The notes beneath the pieces were generated by a model. It searched no databases and was not told the DNA's origin. It was given only the letters and a program-made list of their open reading frames with translations. 64,000 nucleotides of DNA. Origin: Acetobacteraceae bacterium (GTDB lineage: Bacteria > Pseudomonadota > Alphaproteobacteria > Acetobacterales > Acetobacteraceae). The translations under genes and the position numbers were made by a program. The stretch covers positions 1 to 64,000 of the forward strand of contig JAMXLO010000029.1 in the NCBI GenBank assembly GCA_024280945.1, in the 5' to 3' direction. Shown here one piece after another: positions 25,201 to 33,188 of the stretch. Position 1 is the stretch's first letter. Each line of letters begins with the position of its first letter.

Positions 25201-25343
25201 TGACCTTCCGTCAGATAGTTTGCGAGCAGATCTTCGACAGTCGGGCCGATCGCATATGTCTTCCGATACCAGTGCACATCGAATTCGACCCATCGTGCGG
25301 CTCGTTGTTGCACACATATGAGCGTTTCGCCCGGTGATGGCAT
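22245..25343 (-). CDS. Large multidomain glycosyltransferase: YPDV-type repeats + GT2 + GT4
   Basis: About 1032 aa. The first 310 residues hold five or six copies of a 40-50 residue module of the type Y-x4-P-[ND]-V-x2-A-V-x2-G-x3-G-x2-H[YF] (FYLRRHPNVAKAV, YLSRYPDVAEAV). A GT2-like domain follows (about 345-600; PPICSAVVVLLNGLH, LILVDPGSVDD, YLSSDARLATGA). A GT4-like domain ends the protein (GLLFVGDVRGGGTPDLDAL; YKVYEAASFGVPVVAT). It probably adds two sugars to a surface glycan. The frame is open to a TTG at 25409, but ATG 25341-25343 is the likelier start. It is transcribed away from the Hint gene, alone or with unknown partners. Confidence 0.85.
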   Translation of the reverse strand: MPSPGETLICVQQRAARWVEFDVHWYRKTYAIGPTVEDLLANYLTEGQRLGRSPNVFFDEAFYLRRHPNVAKAVREGSYRSGFDHYCRDGLQMYAPHWLFSPEFYRLQLPGEPPAGAYINGYDHFLRTGCGNGLMGHPLFDPAFYSTAAAWRENAVTVTRAGAYAYFLYQIHERQLDVDTSLYFDSGWYRANHPAAARAIAAGEFLCALQHYLCNDSPTAFNPLADFSEADYLSRYPDVAEAVANGTFLNGYMHFLQSGVFELRSPSRHIDLRSYWTHNDTVRRAVRSRTVRDAFAHVLTQGRAAPPMHADSPPIQNTARALFAARARHLLPLYGRQKLDFTISGPPICSAVVVLLNGLHLALQAISSLRQNHPGDIELILVDPGSVDDVRQVERYVIGARLLQFTDDIGLVRACNVALGSATADRLLYLSSDARLATGAVAAALARLDRDPSIGAVGGKIIGSDEIVQEAGGIVWRDGSIAGYMNGAAPLAPEAGFVRDVDFCSIACLVVRTALVRCLGGLDVSIAPDRLASADLGLRIRQSGYRVVYDPSVMLHRYAAAEPVDFEDLRDKQGGQRTVLFDKHRAALRSHYAASAAALPFARAADRGHRRVLFIEDTVPLRVPGSSYLRANDIIGVMCALDYQVTVFPMEATEDDPAAIAADFPDTAEILHDHSHKDFRAFLASRPGYYDAIWVSRTANLDHIRSVLDDAALIPARTRIILDAEAVAVTQEMVRARASGQQVMESLSDALRCKFRNALRCHEVLAVSEQESRLLSSIGLPNVHVLSTMRDVAPTLQPWRKRSGLLFVGDVRGGGTPDLDALCWFVDEVLPLIEAELGHETQLTVVSDLSPWMTLERIAENSRIVLLGPVSKLTPLYDSHRVMVAPARFSAGNSYKVYEAASFGVPVVATSLLSDRMGWMDDSELLAADTDDALGFAARVVALYRSEVLWKRLRQAAMARLRRDNRRDAYAQKIRAVLPAHDSGDRGGMPLTPHGLRPDRQSSNTQPRERSSTSPDDFSAPSRAARQRPLCL

Positions 25344-25656
25344 GAGATCCGGATCTCCGAAATCACCCAGACCGTCGCCGATGCAGATCAGCCGCGCGAT
25401 GCAGTTCAAAATCCGCGCCCACGCCGCCTGCTGCTGGTGTCCCGATTCGGAAGGCTGTCACAGTGTGGATCCGCCAGATACGGACTTCCGAATTGATAAG
25501 GACAGTAGCAAACCATTGATTCTAGTGTGGTTTCTGGTTCGGAGGTCCGCTACGGCGGCTGATCCGCAAAGCGGCGGACTTCGGAACCACCGCACTGGTT
25601 GGACGATGGACGAGTGAGGTCGGCGGTGCGGGGTTCCAGCCATGGCCGGCGCCACG
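25344..25656. other. 313-bp gap with inverted CGGACTTC repeats
   Basis: No gene is seen. A short motif recurs: CGGACTTCCGAA at 25481-25492, its near-complement TTCGGAGGTCCG at 25538-25549, and CGGACTTCGGAAC at 25575-25587. GTCCGC (25545-25550) and GCGGAC (25574-25579) could pair to form a hairpin just past the end of the Hint gene. The region must also contain the promoter of the large glycosyltransferase gene, but I cannot point to a convincing -35/-10 pair. Confidence 0.4.
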
Positions 25657-27369
25657 TCAGGCAACAACGCGCTGCCGCTCGGCACTCGTGACGTAGGTCA
25701 TGTCTCCTCGGCTGGCCCGGATTTCCAACACCGCTGGACCATTCAGCGCCGGCAGAGGCACGACTGCATTGCCGTCCGTCCATCGGCGCAACACGGCTCC
25801 GTATCGCTCGACAGGCCACCAGCCCCGCAACATATTCGGATGGTCGAGCGGAATCTGTCGTATTCCTCCTGTTCCGCGCAGCGACATCCGATCGACGTAC
25901 ACCCCGAAGCAGCGGCGATCCTCCAGCCACGGCCGAGTGTCCGTCAGCTTGCCGGCGCGCGAAACCAAGCTGACTTCAGTCGTGCCGTCCGGCAGCAAAA
26001 AAACGTATAGCCCGTTCTCGACAGACAGCGGCTGCAACTTCACGCCCTTGGCCACAATGTGCAGCGCCGGTTCGGTGGTCGCATCGAGTTTCGGTACCGG
26101 TTGACCGAGGGCCTCAGCACGCTCCGCCAGGCGCTGCCACACCGGCCGCACATTCTCCTCGTCCCAGACGAACGGCTTGCACGATCCAGCTTCCCGCGAC
26201 GGATAGTCCGTCTTCGTCAGTTCCGGATGCAGCGCGACCGGTCCATCGGCGTTGGTGAAGAAGCGACGGGTCCCCGGTGTGTTGAGATAGCTCTCCGACG
26301 TCAATCCCTCGGCGAGCACGATCGCATGGGTGTCGAGCTCGACATGGAAATACTCCACAGAGACCAGGCCGGTCTCCTGACAGATCGTCGTGCCGTTGAT
26401 CAACTGGCGGGCACAGATCAGCTTGCCGTCAATGAAGATCGCATGATCCGGCGATACCAGCAGATCCCTGTGCGGCATGCTATCAGCGATTGCAGCGCGC
26501 CGTATGCGGATTGGGGCTACCGTTTCGGGACGCGGATACGCGGCAAGGTCGATCCGGCGTCGGCCGAGCCAAGTGACCGGCCGAGGGATTAGCTTATCAT
26601 CGGTGAGCACAAGGACAAGGTCGCCCTGCATCAAGCTTTCTATCCGCTGCTCACCGGTCGCGGTCAGGATGCGGGTGCCGGCGACATAGCAGACCGCGCT
26701 GGGATCCTCGACGATCGTATAGGCGCCTGACGCGGTGCTGACGTTGCCGGCCGCATCTGTATCCCTCGCGGTGAGATCAACCGCTCCGGTTGACGGCAGC
26801 GTCGGAGTAGTGAACGTCGCCACTCCGCTACCGTCCGCGGTGACAGTGCCAAGTTGGGTCTGTCCGTCGAAGATTGTGACAGTATCATTTGGCACGGCCG
26901 TGATGTTCAAGGTCGGCGTGGTATCATTGGTGCTTGCGCCGCTGGGCACGATCCCGGTTCCCGGGGCGACGTTGTCTGTCACCGAGTTGATCACCGGTGG
27001 TGCTGGTGCCGTGCCGTCTATTTCGAGTGTTCGGGTGGCCAGGCTCCTCCCGGAGCTGTTGCCAGCCAGGCGGATTGTATAAGTGCCGTCTGCCAAGCTC
27101 TGAGCATCGACATTGGTCGAAGTGGCAAGGTTGAACGTCCAGCTGCCACTCCCAGAGACAGAAATGCTTCCGACCAACGTCCCTTTCCCCGCCCCAAATG
27201 CGCCTCCGACAAGGAAGATGTCGAGAGTAGCGGCCGCACCATTCCCACTGGTTCTGGTTATGGTCCCTGCCAGGGTCAGTGTGCGATCGGCGGTAATGAA
27301 ATCAGACTCTGAACTGCCGGAATCAGCGCCAACTGAGTCGATAGTTGCGCCTCTAACATGTACAGCCAT
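25657..27369 (-). CDS. Hint-domain surface protein with Ig-like repeats
   Basis: A 570-aa protein. Residues 1-225 are Thr/Ser/Gly/Asp-rich and form two Ig-like (Big-type) repeats (FITADRTLTLAGTIT; NDTVTIFDGQTQLGTV). A Hint domain starts at about residue 227 with CYVAGTRILTATGEQRIESL, where Cys would be the self-cleaving residue, and includes LVSPDHAIFIDGKL. About 200 further residues are conserved in related Hint proteins of Acetobacteraceae. There is no N-terminal signal peptide, so export by a type I system is likely. The Hint domain could cut or cross-link the protein at the surface. ATG 27367-27369 is preferred. It sits inside the polysaccharide region. Confidence 0.82.
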   Translation of the reverse strand: MAVHVRGATIDSVGADSGSSESDFITADRTLTLAGTITRTSGNGAAATLDIFLVGGAFGAGKGTLVGSISVSGSGSWTFNLATSTNVDAQSLADGTYTIRLAGNSSGRSLATRTLEIDGTAPAPPVINSVTDNVAPGTGIVPSGASTNDTTPTLNITAVPNDTVTIFDGQTQLGTVTADGSGVATFTTPTLPSTGAVDLTARDTDAAGNVSTASGAYTIVEDPSAVCYVAGTRILTATGEQRIESLMQGDLVLVLTDDKLIPRPVTWLGRRRIDLAAYPRPETVAPIRIRRAAIADSMPHRDLLVSPDHAIFIDGKLICARQLINGTTICQETGLVSVEYFHVELDTHAIVLAEGLTSESYLNTPGTRRFFTNADGPVALHPELTKTDYPSREAGSCKPFVWDEENVRPVWQRLAERAEALGQPVPKLDATTEPALHIVAKGVKLQPLSVENGLYVFLLPDGTTEVSLVSRAGKLTDTRPWLEDRRCFGVYVDRMSLRGTGGIRQIPLDHPNMLRGWWPVERYGAVLRRWTDGNAVVPLPALNGPAVLEIRASRGDMTYVTSAERQRVVA

Positions 27370-28044
27370 TACGCCCCCGCGTTCATGTTGCCGTGTTTGC
27401 ACTCACAATAAGGACGTCGGTGATGGCGCGTGCTACGGTGTCGGGCCCTGGGCCAGTCCGGTCTCGCGATCTGGCCGCCCCTTCCTGCTGGCTCCATTCG
27501 CGTCCACCAAGCTCTCATCATTGCTGGCCTGCCTCTTAATCTTGGCCGGACGCAAATACAAACCAATACCGATGTGGAATGAAATATTGACGATTTTCTA
27601 ATATCCAGTTCACCAATGCGAGCCACGGCGCTCCACGCGGGCAGGTCAGGCCACACATCCTGGCCCGTGGCCTGCCTCGACACAGCATCGTCACACAGGC
27701 CCCACGCGACGGCCGGGTCGCCTGCGTCCACGCTCGCGATGCGACGGCCCCAAATACCATGCTGCAGGCCCGCGTCACTGACGCAGTCCGGTAGGGCGAT
27801 GATCGCCGCATCGGCGGCGCAAACACATGGGCGCGCGTGCAGCGGGAACGAGCGCGAGTGAATGCTGGTGGCGAGCAATCCAAGATTGCAAAGCGGATAA
27901 CGGGGTGATAACTCTGTGGCTCCAGATTGAATACCTTGTGGGAGGTTCGAGCAACGGTGGATGCCTCCGGTGTCGCTGCAACTCTATCCTTGCACAGTCG
28001 AGCAAGGTTCGGGGGCCAGATCGCTGATGACAGAAGGAAATTAT
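27370..28044. other. 675-bp divergent intergenic region
   Basis: The region lies between the starts of the Hint gene (minus) and the repeat protein (plus). Long frames here lack ribosome binding sites and family features. It should hold both promoters. AT-rich stretches at 27540-27610 and 27885-27940 are the only likely promoter zones; no exact boxes can be defended. Confidence 0.4.
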
Positions 28045-28554
28045 ATGGAGATTGGCACCTATGCCGAACTGATAAACCGAAAGATTCTGGTTCCGGATGC
28101 ACAGACCAATTATCTACGTGTCGACCTGTATTTCTTCATTAATTGCATGCTGCCAATATTGCAAAGAATTAAGGTGGACGAAGCCTGGTACCTCCGCGCG
28201 TATCCAGACGTTCAGGAAGCAATCCACAAGGGCGTCGTAACGGATCCACAATCCCATTATTGCCGTTTTGGTTTTTACGAGCACCGTATGCCCTATCATA
28301 TCGTGGTTGATGAGCCGTGGTATCTCGCGCAATATCCAGATGTCAGCGATGCCATCGCGAGGCAACATTTCGCTTCCGGCCAGGCGCACTTTGACCTTCA
28401 GGGCTTCCGCGAGGGTCGCTTGCCTTATGCAAATTTCCGCCTGGGTTCGGCAAATGCCGCCAAACTGAATGGCAAGATGCAGGGCGCCACGCGAACTCTG
28501 CAGTCATCGAAGGCGCCAAGCGGGACTATACACATCGACAACGCACCGTATTGA
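28045..28554 (+). CDS. Small protein made of YPDV-type repeats
   Basis: A 169-aa protein with no signal peptide, starting at ATG 28045, which is well placed after AAGGA. After about 45 residues come two clear copies of the module found in the neighbouring glycosyltransferases: WYLRAYPDVQEAI...SHYCRFGFYEHRMPY and WYLAQYPDVSDAI...AHFDLQGFREGRLPY. No catalytic domain is present. It may be a free-standing adaptor that binds the same partner as the repeat parts of the glycosyltransferases, or a remnant of a longer enzyme. Base composition of its first part is AT-rich. It is followed after 37 bp by the GT2 gene. Confidence 0.65.
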   Translation: MEIGTYAELINRKILVPDAQTNYLRVDLYFFINCMLPILQRIKVDEAWYLRAYPDVQEAIHKGVVTDPQSHYCRFGFYEHRMPYHIVVDEPWYLAQYPDVSDAIARQHFASGQAHFDLQGFREGRLPYANFRLGSANAAKLNGKMQGATRTLQSSKAPSGTIHIDNAPY

Positions 28555-28591
28555 GAGGGCATTTGCGCTGCATGAGTGGACGGAGGATCGA

Positions 28592-30409
28592 TTGGCTCTG
28601 AAGGCCGCGCGCAAGAGCCGTCCTGGTAAGCCGAAATGGGCCGGAAACCGCGGCCCAATGCTCAAATCTCACACTGCAAAGCTGTCTGCCGAGGATCAAC
28701 AATCCTCCTCTGTTGTTCCGGCTGTCGAAGAGTTCGACGAAGATGCGTACCTGGCTGCGAATCCGGACGTCGCGGCCGCGGTGAAAAACGGCCTCTATCG
28801 GTCTGGGCACTTCCATTACCAAACTGTCGGATGGCGGGAGAAGCGACCCCTATTCGAACAGGGCAGCGAGCCAGATGACAGGTCGATCCGAGAGTTGCCG
28901 GAACTGCCGGTTCGGCGCAAGGAGGCGATCCAGCTGCAACTTACTGTCGAGGCAGCCCTGTTGTCCGATGCCGGCGGCCTGATGATAGTCGGGTGGCTCG
29001 ACGACTCGGAGTTGCCGCTGGATTATTTCCGGGTTTCTGCGGCAGGATGGCAATACACTTTTCATGCCTCGGCAATCGTCCGTTTGCGACGACGCGACGT
29101 CGAGGCGGTGACCGGTTCCTCGCGCACGTTTGGATTCGGGTTTCTCGTCTTTGCGTTCGTGGCGGGTACGCTCGACGTATCGGCCGGCTGCGAATTGGCG
29201 GTTGGGCTGAAAGGAATCGGTCAATCAGCGACGCCTCTTGCGCTGCGCCGCGTGGCCGACACCGAGCTGCGACACACGGTACTTTGCTATCTCGCCGAAG
29301 CGGAATTCTTCGGCAACCGCCAGATCGAGGTGCTGCGCGCCCTCGACCTCTCCATCGGCGGACAGATCATAGATCACAACCTGCATATCACACGTAATAT
29401 CGTCGGTGGGGCTTGTATCGAGCGCTTTGGCCGGCCGGCGAGACCGCCGCAGGGCTCCATTGTCGTCTGTCTGTATGGCAAGCCGGAGTATCTTTTTCTG
29501 CAGGATGCCATGTTCGCAGGCTGCCCCAGGTTCGAGGACTACGAACTGGTGTTTGTCTCGAACAGCCCAGAACTGGCGGAGCGCCTGCTGAAGGAGGCCG
29601 CAGCGGCGCACCTCGTCTATGGTATCCCGCAGACCGTCGTGCTGTTGCCGGGGAACGCCGGGTTTGGGGCTGCGAACAACGCGGCTGTGTGCCATGCACA
29701 GAGCGATCGCATCCTCATTGTCAATCCTGATGTATTCCCTCGCGATCCGAACTGGGCACTGAAGCATAGCCAGGCTGTCGCATACTTGCCGGCGAGCCAG
29801 ACGCGAATCTTCGGCGTGCCGTTGTACTATGATGACGGCTCCCTGATGCACGGCGGGATGTATTTCGATGTGGATCGGGGTGTGTCGCTCGATGGCAACC
29901 GGGTGCTGCGGCTTCAGCTGCTGCGCGTGGAGCATTATGGCAAGGGTGCGCCCGTCTGGGCCGACAGGTTCACGACGCCGCGGCCGGTTCCGGCGGTTAC
30001 CGGTGCATTCATGTCGATGGACCGCGCCTGGTTCGAGAACCTGGGCGGCTTCACCGAGAACTATGTCTTCGGACACTACGAGGATGCCGATCTGTGCCTG
30101 AAGAGCATCCAGAGGGGCATCCCTCCGTGGATCCACGATATCCGCCTATGGCATCTGGAGGGGCAGGGATCCCATCGCCTGCCAGTGCATGAGGGGGGCT
30201 CCCTGGTCAATCGCTGGCTGTTCAACCGGACATGGGGCGAGGTTATCGCCGACGGTCTGCTTGGGCCCAATCCGACCCACCGCCTGATGCAGCCTCCCCA
30301 GCTCGTCAGCGACCTCGCCGCACCGACGATGCCACCGCCGGCAACCCGCAGCCTGTCTTCTGCATCCATGCCGCGTCGCAGGCGCATGCCGGCAAATGGT
30401 GCGGTATGA
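28592..30409 (+). CDS. Family 2 glycosyltransferase with one YPDV-type repeat
   Basis: The start is taken as TTG 28592 because GGAGG lies five bases upstream; this gives 605 aa. One repeat (YLAANPDVAAAVKNG...FHYQTVGWREKRP) lies near residues 51-85. A beta-sandwich-like segment follows (about 105-210; LMIVGWLDDSELPLDYF), of a type found in other glycan enzymes. The GT2 domain spans about 285-560: GSIVVCLYGKPEYL, NAGFGAANNAAV, ILIVNPDVFPRD (DXD-like) and FGHYEDADLCLKSI, the ExD segment of GT2 enzymes. It likely transfers a sugar in surface polysaccharide assembly. The stop overlaps the next ATG (ATGA). Confidence 0.85.
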   Translation: MALKAARKSRPGKPKWAGNRGPMLKSHTAKLSAEDQQSSSVVPAVEEFDEDAYLAANPDVAAAVKNGLYRSGHFHYQTVGWREKRPLFEQGSEPDDRSIRELPELPVRRKEAIQLQLTVEAALLSDAGGLMIVGWLDDSELPLDYFRVSAAGWQYTFHASAIVRLRRRDVEAVTGSSRTFGFGFLVFAFVAGTLDVSAGCELAVGLKGIGQSATPLALRRVADTELRHTVLCYLAEAEFFGNRQIEVLRALDLSIGGQIIDHNLHITRNIVGGACIERFGRPARPPQGSIVVCLYGKPEYLFLQDAMFAGCPRFEDYELVFVSNSPELAERLLKEAAAAHLVYGIPQTVVLLPGNAGFGAANNAAVCHAQSDRILIVNPDVFPRDPNWALKHSQAVAYLPASQTRIFGVPLYYDDGSLMHGGMYFDVDRGVSLDGNRVLRLQLLRVEHYGKGAPVWADRFTTPRPVPAVTGAFMSMDRAWFENLGGFTENYVFGHYEDADLCLKSIQRGIPPWIHDIRLWHLEGQGSHRLPVHEGGSLVNRWLFNRTWGEVIADGLLGPNPTHRLMQPPQLVSDLAAPTMPPPATRSLSSASMPRRRRMPANGAV

Positions 30410-31761
30410 AGGTGCTGCTGGTCAGCCTGTTCCATCCGGAGATTGTCCGCGGCGGCGCGCAACAGGTTTGCTACGAACTGTTCCAGGGTCTGAAGGAGCG
30501 GGGCGACGTCGATGTGACCCTGCTCGCCGCCATCGATGAATCGCACGCCGCGCTGTACAAGAGTGGTGCGAGAATTACCGGGTTCGATGGCCGCGAGGGC
30601 GAATTCCTGTTCCTGAGCCGCGAGTACGACTACTGGTGGCACAAGACATCGAACGTCCTGCTGCTGGAGACGTATGTGGAGTTCCTGCAGCTGCTGGACC
30701 CGGACGTGGTGCATTTCCACCATTTCCTGCTGCTGGGGATCGACCTGATCACGCTGACCCGGCGCACGCTGCCCAAGGCGCGCATCGTGCTGACGCTGCA
30801 CGAGTTCATGACCATCTGCGCGGCGGACGGCCAGATGCTGCGCAAGACCGACGGGTCGCTGTGCACTCGCGCCTCTGCCGTGCGCTGCAACCAGTGCTTT
30901 CCCGACAGCCCGCCGGAAAAATTCTTCATGCGCGAGATGTGGATGAAGAAGCACCTGGAGCAGGTCGATGTGCTGACCACGCCCAGCCGCTACATGATCC
31001 GGCATTACACCGACTGGGGGATCGATCCGTCGCGCATCGTGCACGTGACGAACGGGCAGCGGCACCATGGCGCGGTGGCGGCGATCGACAGCGACGACCG
31101 GCCGCGCAACCGCTTCGGCTTCTTCGGCCAGATGGTGGACAACAAGGGCGTCTGGCTGGTTCTGCAGGCGGTGGAGCACCTGCGGGCCGAGGGTTTCTGC
31201 GACTTCGTGGTGGAGCTGAACGGCGACAATCTGCGCTATGCGTCGGAGCGGCGGCGGGGCGAGATCGAGGCGTTCCGCGAGCGCGAGCGCGAGCGGCCGA
31301 TCGCCGAGCAGAACGTGGTGTTCAACGGCTCGTATCATACCGAGCAGCTGGCGGCGCGGATGGCGCGGGTGGACTGGTGCATCGTGCCGTCGGTGTGGTG
31401 GGAGACTTTCGCGCTGGTGATCTCCGAGGCGTGGATGTTCCGCCGGCCGGTGATCGCGTCGAACGTCGGTGCGCCTGGCGAGCGGGTGCGGCACGAGGTG
31501 GACGGGCTGCTGTTCCAGGTGGGCGATGCGCGCGCGCTGGCACGGACGATGCGGCGGGCATGCACGGAGGAGGGGCTGTGGGAGCGGCTGGTGGATGGGA
31601 TCGAGGCGCCGGTGGGGAGGGAGGCGATGGTGGAGGGGTTTATCGCAACCTACCCGATTACCGATCGACGGGTAGAGGACAAGAAGGCAAAGGAGATCAA
31701 GAAGGCAGAGGCGCGCGGCGGCTGTGAACTACAAGCCGTTACCATCCGTGCCAATCGCTGA
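30406..31761 (+). CDS. Family 4 glycosyltransferase
   Basis: A 451-aa GT-B enzyme. MKVLLVSLFHPEIVRGGAQQ opens the N-terminal domain, DVVHFHHFLLLG and LTLHEFMTICAADGQ are typical acceptor-side segments, and the C-terminal domain has RNRFGFFGQMVDNKG and PSVWWETFALVISEAWMFRRPVIAS, the E-x7-E motif of GT4 nucleotide-sugar binding. A Cys cluster (CTRASAVRCNQC) near residue 160 is also usual in this subgroup. The ATG overlaps the preceding stop by four bases, so it is coupled to the GT2 gene. The last 40 residues are Lys/Glu-rich and of lower complexity. Confidence 0.9.
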   Translation: MKVLLVSLFHPEIVRGGAQQVCYELFQGLKERGDVDVTLLAAIDESHAALYKSGARITGFDGREGEFLFLSREYDYWWHKTSNVLLLETYVEFLQLLDPDVVHFHHFLLLGIDLITLTRRTLPKARIVLTLHEFMTICAADGQMLRKTDGSLCTRASAVRCNQCFPDSPPEKFFMREMWMKKHLEQVDVLTTPSRYMIRHYTDWGIDPSRIVHVTNGQRHHGAVAAIDSDDRPRNRFGFFGQMVDNKGVWLVLQAVEHLRAEGFCDFVVELNGDNLRYASERRRGEIEAFRERERERPIAEQNVVFNGSYHTEQLAARMARVDWCIVPSVWWETFALVISEAWMFRRPVIASNVGAPGERVRHEVDGLLFQVGDARALARTMRRACTEEGLWERLVDGIEAPVGREAMVEGFIATYPITDRRVEDKKAKEIKKAEARGGCELQAVTIRANR

Positions 31762-31890
31762 GAATGAATCAATCTCAAGGTGAGCTTAGAAAGAACATGG
31801 GCAGGTCCTTTCCCACTTTATTGATTGTGGTACGGGCTGGACAAAACTCACTTCATAGGTCGTGGAGTTCTTTGTGTCACAAACTCGCTG

Positions 31891-32052
31891 ATGAGCCTTT
31901 CCTTTGACGGTTTATTTGCAGAAGTAGAGGAGCGCATCAGTTTGGTGACACGGCATCCGAGCCGCGGGCTCCCAACAAACGTATCTGTGGATGACCTAAA
32001 GCCGGTTGCTGAGTTCGAGTTTGCGTCAGGCATAGTCGAGAGGGAGCGATAG
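31891..32052 (+). CDS. Hypothetical 53-aa protein
   Basis: ATG 31891 opens a 53-codon frame (MSLSFDGLFAEVEERISLV) whose TAG shares its last base with the GTG of the sulfotransferase-like gene. The product is acidic with a helical first half; no family is recognised. A longer version from a GTG at 31825 is possible. There is no convincing ribosome binding site. The overlap with the next start and the similar base composition suggest it could be a real leader gene, but it could also be chance. Confidence 0.3.
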   Translation: MSLSFDGLFAEVEERISLVTRHPSRGLPTNVSVDDLKPVAEFEFASGIVERER

Positions 32053-33107
32053 TGCCAAGATTCTTCAGCAAGTGCGTACTACACATCGGTACTGAGAAGA
32101 CTGGCACCACCACTCTGCAAAGGTTCTTGGGAGAGAACAGGGCACTACTTGCAGAGCGAGGCTATTTCATACCAAAGTCGTTGTCCCCGTACCAAGTGCT
32201 CGCCAATCACGAGCGGCTTACGACCACGTCGTTGGAAACCACGAAGCTTAGTGATGATTTGCGCCGCGCAGCGCGCCTCGAAACACAGGCGGACGTGATC
32301 GCCCACAGAGTAAGAGTGCGAGACGAGTTTGATCAAGAAGTACGTCAAATCGAGACGCGCATTCCGATGACGCTACTGCTCAGTAATGAGCACTGCCACA
32401 GCCGTCTGATTTCAGACGATGAGGTTCAGACATTGTACGAATTCTTGTCGAGGTATGCTGACGATTTCGAAGTGATAGTTTACCTGAGACCGCAGCACGA
32501 GTTGGCGACGAGCCTGTATGATCAAGCTCTCAAGGCTGGTTATGCGGACATCGATGTGCTGCCTGACCTCGGAGGTACTAAAATTCGGTGGGTAGAACAG
32601 AGGTACTTCGACTATGACGATTTAACGTTGCGGTGGGGACGAGTATTTGCGTCGAATAAGGTGAGGCCCAGGATATTTGTGCGCGAGGAGCTTATAGGTG
32701 AGAGTATCATAGACGACTTTCTATATGCAATCGGTTGCGACCATAAAAGCTCTACTGCGCGAGTGGAAGAAAATAAGAGCATGTCGTCTGAATTCCAGTC
32801 GGTGCTGAACGCCGTCAATCGCTATGCTAAAACACATTCTGAACACATTTCCCCAGGAATCCGCGCTCGCCTGATCGCCAAGTTACAGGGATTGTCCCAA
32901 GGAAGTGGTCGCCGCCCGACTCGCATGGAGGCGGAAGAGTTCTACAAGAGGTTTGTGGAGTCTAATGAGCGCGTACGACAGCGCCACTTCCCGCAACGAA
33001 AATCCCTGTTCAATCCCGACTTTTCATCGTTTCCTGTGCAGTTACCCGAAAGTCCTTCCGAATTAGATGCCCTTATTCGGGCGCTGGTGATGGTTTCGGC
33101 TCAGTGA
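32052..33107 (+). CDS. Sulfotransferase-like P-loop protein
   Basis: A 351-aa protein. CVLHIGTEKTGTTTLQRFL at residues 8-26 matches the 5'-phosphosulfate-binding loop of PAPS-dependent sulfotransferases (KTGTTT). LLSNEHCHSRL and DDFEVIVYLRPQHELATSLYDQ (about 137-158) fit the 3'-phosphate-binding strand with its R-x-P-x5-S pattern. It would transfer sulfate from PAPS to a glycan or other carrier in the cytoplasm. The start is GTG 32052, with GGGAG upstream. Base composition is visibly less GC-rich than that of the glycosyltransferases to the left, suggesting transfer from another source. Confidence 0.75.
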   Translation: MPRFFSKCVLHIGTEKTGTTTLQRFLGENRALLAERGYFIPKSLSPYQVLANHERLTTTSLETTKLSDDLRRAARLETQADVIAHRVRVRDEFDQEVRQIETRIPMTLLLSNEHCHSRLISDDEVQTLYEFLSRYADDFEVIVYLRPQHELATSLYDQALKAGYADIDVLPDLGGTKIRWVEQRYFDYDDLTLRWGRVFASNKVRPRIFVREELIGESIIDDFLYAIGCDHKSSTARVEENKSMSSEFQSVLNAVNRYAKTHSEHISPGIRARLIAKLQGLSQGSGRRPTRMEAEEFYKRFVESNERVRQRHFPQRKSLFNPDFSSFPVQLPESPSELDALIRALVMVSAQ

Positions 33108-33188
33108 CTACCCAAGAGCTAGCCCAAATGGATTTGCAGTTTATAAAGCGGATGCGCCCGGTAAGGTTCTTATAGCTATAGGTTGCGC

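Noticed and set aside
27536-28102. 188-codon minus-strand frame in the Hint/repeat-protein gap
   Set aside because: Arg/Ser/Pro-rich with no motif, overlapping the start of the supported 28045 gene, and no ribosome binding site.
30076-31494. 472-codon minus-strand frame opposite the GT2/GT4 genes
   Set aside because: It crosses the overlap of two real genes and is His/Arg/Gln-rich without motifs.
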